DNA of 39,060 bases from Bacillota bacterium. Lineage in GTDB: Bacteria > Bacillota > Clostridia > Saccharofermentanales > DTU023. The notes under the pieces were generated by a model. That model did no database searches. It was not told the DNA's origin and saw nothing but the letters and a program-made list of their open reading frames with translations. The DNA is taken from assembly GCA_023389255.1 (NCBI GenBank), contig JAEWER010000023.1:1-39060 (forward strand). Reading direction: 5' to 3'. Numbering within the stretch: the stretch's first letter is position 1; each line of letters opens with the position of its first letter. The translations under genes and the position numbers were made by a program. Of this stretch, positions 1-7,966 are shown one piece after another.

Positions 1-1108
1 GTGATTTATAAGCTGCTGCTACAAAGGTGGACTTAGGACTACTTTGATCACTGTTATCTCTTCTATAGAAGTTCCATTGTGGATCTTTGAAGAAATCCAT
101 CGGTGTACGCTTGGTTCTGAACTTGACGACAATACGAGCATCCTGTGAATTATTGTCAGTCTTATAGAGGAAACGCATACCATGACCTAGGTCATTCATC
201 ACAAAGTGTGAAGGGCTTTGATTGGTATAACGATAAGTATCGTAATTATCTGGATTATAAAATTTCTCTATTGTTTTATCAGTTGCCCATTGGTAGTTGC
301 GGAACTCGAATGAATTCTCACCACTGCTCCAACCGTAGTCGTACTTTTGCATTCCGATCTGATCGCCCTCCATGAATCTGGCAGACCAATCAGTCCACGC
401 ACCAGTCATATCGGAAGCTTTGAGATTGGCAAATTGCTTGAGCGATTCGTTCTTAGCATTGACATCAACGATGTGAGTTTCAGTCCCTGTTGCGGGCAAA
501 CTTGCTTTCTCAGCTCGGAATATTTTGTCGTTGGCACGATAGTCTTGAACACGTTTTACGACCTGATCGAAGCTCGACATGTACTTGTTCTCATACTGCT
601 TGTCCATGGGATCGAGAACATAGAAATCAAAATTACCGACAATCTGTAAATCTTTGGAAACGAGAATGCTCAGCCAAGGATTGGAGGTGAAATGCATAGC
701 ATTGTCTTGCAGCAATTGCTTGACTTGCTGATGATCATTGATATTGATCTGCTTATTCAACTGAGCATAGAGCGCATCGTGCAGACCCATATTATAGACT
801 GCCATCCATTCCTGCTCGAAGTTAGCGTTCTCATCTGTGAGCGGAATGATCTTGGCATAACGAGTGGCAAAGTTCTCATCGTTATGTCCGCCACCCATAT
901 CTTTACCTGTCATGTAGACATGTGTTAGCTGATCTTTAGCCAACTTATAGGTTGAGGTCGGTTTGGGCTGGTAAATTTCGCTTGCCTTAGTTACTTCTGT
1001 AGGTAAGGCAAAGGGCAAAGTGCCTGCCAGCACAGCTCCCGCAAGCAACAGAACTGCACTTCTGCGCACCACACCTGTCAGTTGCTTCATCTTACTTAAA
1101 ATTTGCAT
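1..1108 (-). CDS. Secreted protein of unknown function, 3' end outside window
   Basis: An open frame runs from an ATG at 1108 to the window edge without a stop (369 codons read), so the C-terminus is missing. The start is supported by a strong GGAGG site 5 nt upstream. The N-terminus is a classical signal peptide: basic MKQLTGVVRR-like stretch, hydrophobic core LLLAGAVLAGTLPFALP, and a likely cleavage near TKA/SE around residue 40. The mature part is hydrophilic and rich in Asn, Asp, Tyr, Trp and Phe, with no cysteine that I noticed and no transmembrane segment, as expected of an extracellular protein. I recognise no domain. An anchor, if there is one, would lie beyond the edge. The gene is divergent from the purine permease. 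Secretion is well supported; the function is unknown. Confidence 0.8.
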   Translation of the reverse strand, partial: MQILSKMKQLTGVVRRSAVLLLAGAVLAGTLPFALPTEVTKASEIYQPKPTSTYKLAKDQLTHVYMTGKDMGGGHNDENFATRYAKIIPLTDENANFEQEWMAVYNMGLHDALYAQLNKQININDHQQVKQLLQDNAMHFTSNPWLSILVSKDLQIVGNFDFYVLDPMDKQYENKYMSSFDQVVKRVQDYRANDKIFRAEKASLPATGTETHIVDVNAKNESLKQFANLKASDMTGAWTDWSARFMEGDQIGMQKYDYGWSSGENSFEFRNYQWATDKTIEKFYNPDNYDTYRYTNQSPSHFVMNDLGHGMRFLYKTDNNSQDARIVVKFRTKRTPMDFFKDPQWNFYRRDNSDQSSPKSTFVAAAYKS

Positions 1109-1474
1109 ACTCCCTCCAACAAGCGAAAACACTTCGTTCTTTCGCTCGAATAATTACATTAGCAATACATATAGGACTAATTCATTAGTACTCTTGAGTG
1201 CTCTTTATTGTACAAAAAAATTAAAAAAAAAAATAGAGGACCTAAATAGAAATATAGAGATGATTGCTCACTCATTGTTCCAACTCACTAGACTTTTATC
1301 ACTTTGCCTCCAACACTGAAACTAATAACATTCTATTTGTGTAATATGTCAACATTACGACTGTATTTATTGTCATATTGCACAATGCGATTTGTGCACT
1401 TTTACTCTTTTTTTCTTTGGCTTCACTTGCTATCATGCAAGCATATTCGGTTGTATAACCAGAGGAGGAACGTG
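1109..1474. other. Divergent intergenic region with inverted repeats
   Basis: This 366-nt AT-rich gap separates the secreted-protein gene (minus) from the NCS2 permease (plus) and must hold both promoters, though no convincing -35/-10 pair stands out. It contains a 7-bp hairpin AGCGAAA/TTTCGCT at 1122-1146 in the leader of the minus gene, a 14-bp operator-like repeat ACTAAT-TC-ATTAGT at 1176-1189, A-rich runs near 1214-1233, and a 7-bp inverted repeat TGCACAA-N6-TTGTGCA at 1379-1398 upstream of the permease. I looked for a purine riboswitch core and did not find one. Confidence 0.55.
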
Positions 1475-2845
1475 ATGTCTAATTCACAAAACAATCTGTT
1501 GGAGAGGTTTTTTAAGCTTAAAGAGAATAAAACCTCTATACGCACAGAAGCTGTTGCCGGCTTAACCACCTTCATGACCATGGCATACATCCTTATCGTC
1601 AACCCCAGTATCTTGGGTGATGCAGGTATGCCTAGCGGTGCAGTATTTACCGCCACCGCCTTGTCCGCTGTCGTCGGTACCTTATTGATGGCTTTCTTAG
1701 CCAACTATCCTTTTGCCCTAGCTTCTGGCATGGGCTTAAATGCATTTTTTGCTTACACAGTTGTTATCCGAATGGGTCACACTTGGCAATTTGCATTAAC
1801 CGCTGTCTTGCTTGAAGGTATCTTATTCATCTTGCTGTCACTCTTTAATGTGCGCGAGGCTATCTTCAACTCCATACCACAAAACTTGAAAAAAGCAGTT
1901 TCAGTTGGTATCGGTCTTTTCATCGCTTTGATCGGTTGCATCAACTGTGGCTTGGTCGTTTCTGGCAAAGTCGCTATGGTAGATGGACAAGCAACTTTGA
2001 ACGAAGGTGGCTTGTTAATTCAGTTAGGTTCTTTCAACGATCGCCACGTCTGGCTCGGTTTGATCGGTTTAGGCTTGATGGCTCTGCTCTATCATTTCCG
2101 TGTCAAAGGTGCTCTACTCTACGGTATTTTATTGACCACCATCATTGGTATTCCTCTGGGTATCACTCAATTACCCACTGGTAGCTGGGTGAGCTTGCCT
2201 CCCTCAGTTTCACCTATCGCTTTCCAATTTGAATGGAGCAAAATCATTTCTTTCGATATGGTAGTCGTTCTATTCTCTTTCTTATTTGTCGATATCTTCG
2301 ATACTTTAGGAACTTTGGTAGGTGTTGCTTCCAAAACAAAAATGCTCGATGAAAAAGGTCGTTTACCTCGCATTAAGGGTGCTTTACTGTCAGACGCCTT
2401 GGGTACTGTTTTTGGTGCTTGCATGGGTACTTCTACCGTTACCACTTACGTTGAATCTTCAGCTGGTGTTACCGAAGGTGGTAGAACTGGTTTAACTTCA
2501 GTCTTTACTGCACTCGGCTTTGCTGCTTCACTGTTCCTAGCTCCAGTCTTTGGCATGGTTCCTTCAGCAGCTACCGCACCTGCCTTAATCATGGTTGGCG
2601 TCTTTATGATGAGCCCCATCAAGGACATCAACTTACACGATATGACCGAAGCAATCCCAGCCTTCTTGACCATTATCGTTATGCCTTTCGCCTACAGCAT
2701 CGCTGAAGGTATCGTCTTCGGTATGGTTTCTTATGTGTTGCTCAAAGCTTGCACTGGAAAAGCTAAAGAAGTTTCAGCCACCATGTATATCCTGGCTATT
2801 CTCTTCATCGCTCGCTATGTGTTAGAAGCTATGGGAATTATGTAG
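1475..2845 (+). CDS. NCS2-family purine (guanine/hypoxanthine-type) permease
   Basis: A 456-residue polytopic membrane protein that probably imports nucleobases by proton symport. The start is the ATG at 1475, preceded by AGAGGAGG; the same frame is open further upstream, but that stretch has no family resemblance. The N-terminal ERFFKLKENKTSIRTEAVAG followed by GLTTFMTMAYIL and NPSIL is the hallmark of the PbuG/PbuO/AzgA branch of NCS2. The conserved GMGLNAFFAYT segment and the second-half motif DIFDTLGTLVGVASK, which carries substrate-binding residues in this family, are both present, as is the following GTSTVTTYVESSAGV motif. About 12 or more hydrophobic segments fit the family topology and the length is typical. 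It stands alone, ends in a bidirectional terminator, and is divergent from the secreted protein. The exact substrate cannot be told from sequence. Confidence 0.9.
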   Translation: MSNSQNNLLERFFKLKENKTSIRTEAVAGLTTFMTMAYILIVNPSILGDAGMPSGAVFTATALSAVVGTLLMAFLANYPFALASGMGLNAFFAYTVVIRMGHTWQFALTAVLLEGILFILLSLFNVREAIFNSIPQNLKKAVSVGIGLFIALIGCINCGLVVSGKVAMVDGQATLNEGGLLIQLGSFNDRHVWLGLIGLGLMALLYHFRVKGALLYGILLTTIIGIPLGITQLPTGSWVSLPPSVSPIAFQFEWSKIISFDMVVVLFSFLFVDIFDTLGTLVGVASKTKMLDEKGRLPRIKGALLSDALGTVFGACMGTSTVTTYVESSAGVTEGGRTGLTSVFTALGFAASLFLAPVFGMVPSAATAPALIMVGVFMMSPIKDINLHDMTEAIPAFLTIIVMPFAYSIAEGIVFGMVSYVLLKACTGKAKEVSATMYILAILFIARYVLEAMGIM

Positions 2846-2865
2846 AGTAACTAGTAAATAGAGCT

Positions 2866-2899
2866 AAAAAAAAGACCATCGTAAAGATGGTCTTTTTTT
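2866..2899. terminator. Bidirectional intrinsic terminator
   Basis: Stem AAAGACCATC/GATGGTCTTT around the loop GTAAA, flanked by A-rich and T-rich runs, so it can stop transcription both of the purine permease (plus) and of the addBA-osmC run (minus). Confidence 0.9.
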
Positions 2900-2914
2900 G
2901 CCTCTAATTCTTTT

Positions 2915-3325
2915 TTACTTGATCGTCAAATCGGCTTTACCAGCAAAAATTTTGGTGTACGGACTAAATTCAGCTGCTTGTTGTTTGAACTTAGCTAAGT
3001 CTTCTGCCTTTAACTCAGGTGCCTCAACCTCAATCTCACAAGCCAGTTTGTTTTCGCCATCAGTTGCATCTGGCACTAGGGCTAAAGTTACTTTTACTGT
3101 GACATCAGCCTTTTGACCAGCTTCTTCCATAAAATACAGGAAAGCACCGTTGTAACAAGACGCTACGGCAGCTGCCATCAATTGCTCGGGATTAGTTGTA
3201 CCCTCTGGTTGAGCTTTGCCATCTAAGACATTAACAACATCAAATTTGGGTTGACCCTCACCTACAATGCTATAACCGTCACGACCACCTTTGTTGATCA
3301 CAGTTGTGGTATATACTGCTGACAT
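2915..3325 (-). CDS. OsmC/Ohr-family protein lacking the usual second cysteine
   Basis: A 136-residue cytoplasmic protein of the OsmC/Ohr superfamily, small enzymes that reduce organic hydroperoxides with two cysteines. The family motif TNPEQLMAAAVASCYNGAF is present, with the peroxidatic cysteine at C57. The second motif, normally C-P-Y-S, reads S121-P-Y-T, so the resolving cysteine is a serine (codon AGT). The only other cysteine, C96, lies in a strand and does not correspond to it. The start ATG at 3325 has a strong AAGGAGGT site. The gene follows a small membrane protein after 68 nt and ends at a terminator. The fold assignment is firm. Peroxidase activity is uncertain: it may use another thiol, or have diverged. 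Confidence 0.88.
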   Translation of the reverse strand: MSAVYTTTVINKGGRDGYSIVGEGQPKFDVVNVLDGKAQPEGTTNPEQLMAAAVASCYNGAFLYFMEEAGQKADVTVKVTLALVPDATDGENKLACEIEVEAPELKAEDLAKFKQQAAEFSPYTKIFAGKADLTIK

Positions 3326-3393
3326 GTTGTACCTCCTTGAAGTTAACTAACTTTATCTTCACAGGTTCTAGCTTAAATAACCGTAACGTAGCT

Positions 3394-3831
3394 TTATTTT
3401 TGTTGCTTTTTGCGCTTCATCACTTTCAGTTCGGCTCTGATAATGCCAACAGCCAAGAACAGCGTGGCAAAACAGAGCAATAAAGTGAGCACTCCAAGCA
3501 ACAGCTTGTTATCCACAACTTCCCCTTTAACAAAGGCACTGATCAGGCGATAGCAATAATACAAAAGCAGTAGTGTAGCTAATTTGGATAAGGGAGAAAA
3601 ATTAAATTCTCCTTGCCAAATAGCTTGCCACACAGGACCAGTAAAAGGTTCTTTTGCTTCGGACTTATCGGCTTGCTCTTTTAGATGATCCGCTTGTTCT
3701 GCTAATTCATCCGACAGCTCTTTGTCTTCCAGTGACTCTGCCTGTATTAAACGTTCTTCATTTAGTTCTAGTCTAGCTGGAGCCTTGGCTTCATCTTCTC
3801 TACTAGTGTGTGTGTTCTGGTGATTGTTCAT
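3394..3831 (-). CDS. Small two-TM membrane protein of unknown function
   Basis: About 145 residues. The first ~75 are hydrophilic and strongly acidic (Glu, Asp, Lys, Gln-rich, probably helical). Two hydrophobic segments follow (LATLLLLYYCYRLISAFV and LLLGVLTLLLCFATLFLAVG), then a basic tail ending KRKKQQK. I favour the ATG at 3831, since AGGAG lies 6 nt upstream; a GTG directly before it is possible. The 5' end overlaps the 3' end of addA by about 29 nt, which suggests translational coupling in the addBA transcript. I do not recognise the family. The overlap and a good ribosome site support it as a real gene, but its link to DNA repair is positional only. Confidence 0.7.
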   Translation of the reverse strand: MNNHQNTHTSREDEAKAPARLELNEERLIQAESLEDKELSDELAEQADHLKEQADKSEAKEPFTGPVWQAIWQGEFNFSPLSKLATLLLLYYCYRLISAFVKGEVVDNKLLLGVLTLLLCFATLFLAVGIIRAELKVMKRKKQQK

Positions 3832-6800
3832 CACTTTCTCCTAATTCATATTGTTTGCCACTGCGCAGTGCCCAAATTATTTTAGCTTTAACTTTTTTAC
3901 CTAAACTCAACTCTAGCGCTTGCGCATAATATTCAAGTTGCGCCTGATAACGTTGAGCAAAAAATGTAGCTTCCTGCTGATTTTCTGGTACTCGATCGCT
4001 TTTAAAATCGACCAGGACGACTTGATCATCTTCAACAAACCACAGGTCAATTATACCTTGCACCAAAGTTACATCATCTGTTAATTCAGCTATACCTATA
4101 GGAGCCACAGGCATAGTAAAAGGTAGTTCACGCATCGCAATTTCGGCTTTACATACCCTACTAGCTAGTTCTGAATAAATATATTTTTCTAGCAATTCCC
4201 AGGCTACTGTTAATCTTTCTTCGTCTGCATCTAGGCGTCTTTGCTCTATTAATTCTGCCACCCACTGCCAATAAACAGCTTCTCCCTGTTCTTTAGGGAT
4301 ATCTACAAATAGACGCAAGTCCAACTGTTGTACGAGCTGATGAATAAAAGTACCAAAGCTAGTGCCAGCTAATGAACTATCGCTTAGGTCTTCACTCTTT
4401 TTCAGTTCTAAACTAAGTTCAATTGGTCCTTGTTGTTCGGCTAGCGAGGCACCTTCAGTTTCAAGATAAGCTAGTTTTTTCAATTCACTGACCGTCACTT
4501 TACTGGGAACATCTTTCAAGGGATCTTCTGGTAATGGTCTGATCAATTGCTCTAGCTCACTGGGTAATTGCACTTCTATATTGCGAATCGCATCCCTGCT
4601 CAATGGTGTCAGCGTTGCTTGCGCTTCCTGTTCTTTGTTTGCATTCTCTAGCGCACTAATTTCTGCTCTCCCCCAAAGCTGACAATGCAAGTACTGGTGT
4701 TGTCTTTCTTTTGGCAACTCTTCGGGCGTACCTTTGTAGAAGTAAGTAAAAGCCTCCTGCTGATTTTGCGCCAGCCAAAAGAAGAACAAATCAGCATAAG
4801 ACTTGGTTTTAGCTAAAATTCTTGTTCTATCAAGTTTATTCTCGGATCTAACATCAACATCAACTGTTTCCAGCTTCTTTTTCAGCTTTTCTGGCTGATA
4901 AGCTGCCACCATGTATAGTTGTTGTTCAGCTCTTGTCATCGCCACATACAACAAACGTAAACGCTCTGCTCTATCTGCTTTAGCGCTTTGTTCCAAGTGC
5001 CAAAAATGCCAGGGGGTATTGTAACGCACGTATTCTGTGTCGTTTAGTTTGGCGATAATGAAATTGCTGATACCCCCCGGAGCACCATCTTCCAGCTCAC
5101 AAGTTGTTAGGTGGACGTCTTCTGCTTTAACTATTTTGCTCAGATTATCTTTAGCACAAGCTACTAGAAATACCACTTTCGCTTGCAAACCCTTGGACGC
5201 ATGAATGGTCATCAGACGTACAACATTTTGATCTGTTGCAGGCAATAACAACTCTTCATCTTTTTGTCCATTTTCTGCTATGCGCTTCAAGTAAGTGATG
5301 AACTCATGCAGTGTACTACCCTTGCTTTGACTATATTCAGTAATCCACTGCTCGAACAGCTCTACATCTTGCAAACGCCCATGTGCCGTTGGCAAATTCG
5401 CTAAATAGCGTTTGTAATCATTTTGTTCTAGGACAGCTGCTAATAACTCAGACAAATTAAGCCAATTTTGCGCACGCCAATTCCACACTAGCTGCACGAA
5501 ACGATGCACTTTATCTTTGAGGTTAGGATTAATAGTTGCCAAATCAACACAATCGCTTTTTCCTAGATAGTGCTTGATCTCCTGCCAAAAATCTTCTGTT
5601 TTGGTCTCTGCATCTATGGCTTTCTCGAACGCTCGCAAATTGTCCATTTTCTCTTGTTGGCTAGCATATGCTAGGCGCAACAACTTTTGATGAAAAAACT
5701 TATCCTTGCTAAACAGCGCTATGTTGAGCAATTCACTTTCCACAAATGGCTCGCCCAATAACTCTGAACGCATCACTGTTACTAACGGTATATCTTGGCA
5801 AAAGTTATCTAGTAAATTAAACGCTGCACTCAGCACTTGAATTTCTCGTGACTCGCCAAAACGTCTGCCCTTGCTACGCAAGGCTGGTATATTCTGTTTT
5901 TCAAATTCTTTAGCATAGGTTTCTAGTTGCTGGTGGGTGGAAGCTAAGATCATCACATCGCCAAAATTGTATTGACCAGTCAAAACTAACTGCTTAATCT
6001 TGGCACTCACTGCTTTGGCTTCCAGCGCAACCAAATCTAAATCTTCTTCTTGCTCTGGTTCTTTTGGCACTTGTGCTAATTCTAAGAGGCTGTTCTGCGT
6101 ATTCTCTGCACTTGGCCTATCATCTATCACCACTAGTAGCTCAGGTTTGTAACTTGTTTTAGGTTTAACTCCGCCACCTTTAGCAAAAATTAATTGATGC
6201 TCTTGTTGGTAATTGATGTCACCATGCTTCTCTGTCATCACCAGATTGAAAAGAGAATTTGTTAACTCAACGATGAGCTCATCACAGCGGAAATTTTCAC
6301 CAAAATATATTTTGTTGCCAGTTTTAGGGGCATCTGTAAACTCTTCAAGCAAAGTCTGATAATGATCTAATTTGTGTTTGAATAAATTTGGATTCGCATG
6401 GCGGAAACGATAAATACTCTGCTTAACATCGCCGACCATGAACACATTGTTGTGCGCAAAGCGTTCAATGATAAACTCCTGCACATCGTTAGTGTCTTGG
6501 TACTCATCAACATAAATTTCTTGATAGCGCTGTCTCAGTCTCTCAGCAATTTCGGGCTTTTGTAAGAGTTGTTTAGCGTAGTGTTCAAAATCGTTGAAGT
6601 CCAACGTATTATCTGCAATTTTTTCTTGTTGAAACAGACGATCAAAAGCGAGCAAGGCTTCAAAATAAACCAGCAAGATATTGTTCATCTCGTTCTGATC
6701 ACTAGCAATTTCAGCACTTGTGCGCACAAAAACTGTGGGATTGTTCAGATCAAAATCTTCTTTCCACGAACCAATGTCAACAAAAAATTGCAACAGTGGG

Positions 6801-7966
6801 AAAATACCCCTTGCCAACTGTTCACGAAACGTTGAGCGATCAGACTCGGGGTTTTTATTATCTGCTCGCAGGCGTGGCATCATCACTAATTTTTTACCAG
6901 CCTCAACTAAAAGATCCCAACGTTCTGCTTTCGGTTTTGCCAAAATTACAGTTAACTCTTTTAACCACGGTCCAAAGGCTGCCCAAGCATCCACTAGTTT
7001 TTCTGCTTCTTTAACTGGTTTTTTCTGTCTACTTTTCGCATCAGCCTCAGCTAAAAAGGCATGTTCAGACAAGTTGTAATAAGTCTGCTTAGCAATTACA
7101 ACTTCTTCTTGCAGTTGTTGGTAGTAGTTTTCCGCCACAGAGCTTTGGGTAAAATCGCTACTCATTGTAGCTAGGAATTTGATGCTATATCTGAGATACG
7201 CACGATAATCCGCTAGTGAACGCAAGAAAGAACGATGCCTGTCAAAGCGATCGACGAACTCATCCTGTCTGCCCTTAGGATTAAATACAAAAGTCATTTG
7301 TTCAAAGCGATGCAACCAGTTGTCTGAATCAATCGTATCTAGGTTGAGCTCTGCCATTTCCTCCGGTGTAAACAAACGCTCTGACAGTATTTGCGTTAAA
7401 ACAGGCGAATTAGCAGTCGGTAAATCTAGTAGATAGGTGGGAAGATTTCCTACCTGGTGATCGCTGTATTTTTTGTGTGCTAAATCGGCATACAGCTGCT
7501 CTAGCACCTGCTTGATACACTGCTCTTTTTGTAATTGTGCACGCACGTCTTCTAGCACATTAAAATTGGCATCAAAAAGTGTTTTGCCAGTGGCATCTAC
7601 CAGTTGTCCCGAGAATTCACGAATAACACTCAGACAAAAAGAGTGAATACTACAAATTTGAATCAACGGGAATTTACGTCTGAGTTCGCGCAGACGCTTC
7701 TGCTCGGCTTCATCGGTGCTCTCTTTCAATTTCTGTTTGATACTCTGCTCTAAATCGGTACGCATCTTGCCTACCGCAGCATCTGTAAAGGTCATGATTA
7801 AAAGACCCTCCGGCTTCACCTTCCCGGCTAATAGACGTTCGGTTAAGCGATTGATCAAAACGGTGGTTTTTCCTGTACCTGCAGAAGCGGAGATCAGCAA
7901 ATTACTAGTACCTAAACCGTCATAGTTCAGAGCCTGTTTTTGTGCTTTGGTCGGTTCATAACTCAT
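3803..7966 (-). CDS. addA: ATP-dependent helicase/nuclease subunit A (AddA)
   Basis: A 1387-residue UvrD/Rep-type (SF1A) helicase fused to a RecB-like nuclease. With AddB it processes double-strand breaks for recombination until a Chi site is met. The N-terminus has the Q-motif region (YEPTKAQKQAL) and Walker A SAGTGKTT at residues 28-35. The Walker B helicase motif VDEYQDTND, the GDVKQSIYRFR motif III and the late VRLMTIHASKGLQ motif are all visible. The C-terminal nuclease keeps its catalytic line: GIIDLWF, then VLVDFKSD. The length is typical. The start is fixed by GGAGAAA upstream, and its ATG overlaps the addB stop as ATGA (4 nt), so the two subunits are translationally coupled. Confidence 0.97.
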   Translation of the reverse strand: MSYEPTKAQKQALNYDGLGTSNLLISASAGTGKTTVLINRLTERLLAGKVKPEGLLIMTFTDAAVGKMRTDLEQSIKQKLKESTDEAEQKRLRELRRKFPLIQICSIHSFCLSVIREFSGQLVDATGKTLFDANFNVLEDVRAQLQKEQCIKQVLEQLYADLAHKKYSDHQVGNLPTYLLDLPTANSPVLTQILSERLFTPEEMAELNLDTIDSDNWLHRFEQMTFVFNPKGRQDEFVDRFDRHRSFLRSLADYRAYLRYSIKFLATMSSDFTQSSVAENYYQQLQEEVVIAKQTYYNLSEHAFLAEADAKSRQKKPVKEAEKLVDAWAAFGPWLKELTVILAKPKAERWDLLVEAGKKLVMMPRLRADNKNPESDRSTFREQLARGIFPLLQFFVDIGSWKEDFDLNNPTVFVRTSAEIASDQNEMNNILLVYFEALLAFDRLFQQEKIADNTLDFNDFEHYAKQLLQKPEIAERLRQRYQEIYVDEYQDTNDVQEFIIERFAHNNVFMVGDVKQSIYRFRHANPNLFKHKLDHYQTLLEEFTDAPKTGNKIYFGENFRCDELIVELTNSLFNLVMTEKHGDINYQQEHQLIFAKGGGVKPKTSYKPELLVVIDDRPSAENTQNSLLELAQVPKEPEQEEDLDLVALEAKAVSAKIKQLVLTGQYNFGDVMILASTHQQLETYAKEFEKQNIPALRSKGRRFGESREIQVLSAAFNLLDNFCQDIPLVTVMRSELLGEPFVESELLNIALFSKDKFFHQKLLRLAYASQQEKMDNLRAFEKAIDAETKTEDFWQEIKHYLGKSDCVDLATINPNLKDKVHRFVQLVWNWRAQNWLNLSELLAAVLEQNDYKRYLANLPTAHGRLQDVELFEQWITEYSQSKGSTLHEFITYLKRIAENGQKDEELLLPATDQNVVRLMTIHASKGLQAKVVFLVACAKDNLSKIVKAEDVHLTTCELEDGAPGGISNFIIAKLNDTEYVRYNTPWHFWHLEQSAKADRAERLRLLYVAMTRAEQQLYMVAAYQPEKLKKKLETVDVDVRSENKLDRTRILAKTKSYADLFFFWLAQNQQEAFTYFYKGTPEELPKERQHQYLHCQLWGRAEISALENANKEQEAQATLTPLSRDAIRNIEVQLPSELEQLIRPLPEDPLKDVPSKVTVSELKKLAYLETEGASLAEQQGPIELSLELKKSEDLSDSSLAGTSFGTFIHQLVQQLDLRLFVDIPKEQGEAVYWQWVAELIEQRRLDADEERLTVAWELLEKYIYSELASRVCKAEIAMRELPFTMPVAPIGIAELTDDVTLVQGIIDLWFVEDDQVVLVDFKSDRVPENQQEATFFAQRYQAQLEYYAQALELSLGKKVKAKIIWALRSGKQYELGESDEQSPEHTH

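Noticed and set aside
1109..1474. Purine riboswitch before the NCS2 permease
   Set aside because: I looked for the conserved three-way junction core and loop pair and found none; only short inverted repeats are present.
1304..1474. N-terminal extension of the purine permease
   Set aside because: The frame is open, but it has no family resemblance, and the strong ribosome site belongs to the ATG at 1475.
6569..7079. Plus-strand open frames within addA
   Set aside because: They lie opposite conserved AddA coding sequence, have no ribosome sites and no recognisable domains.
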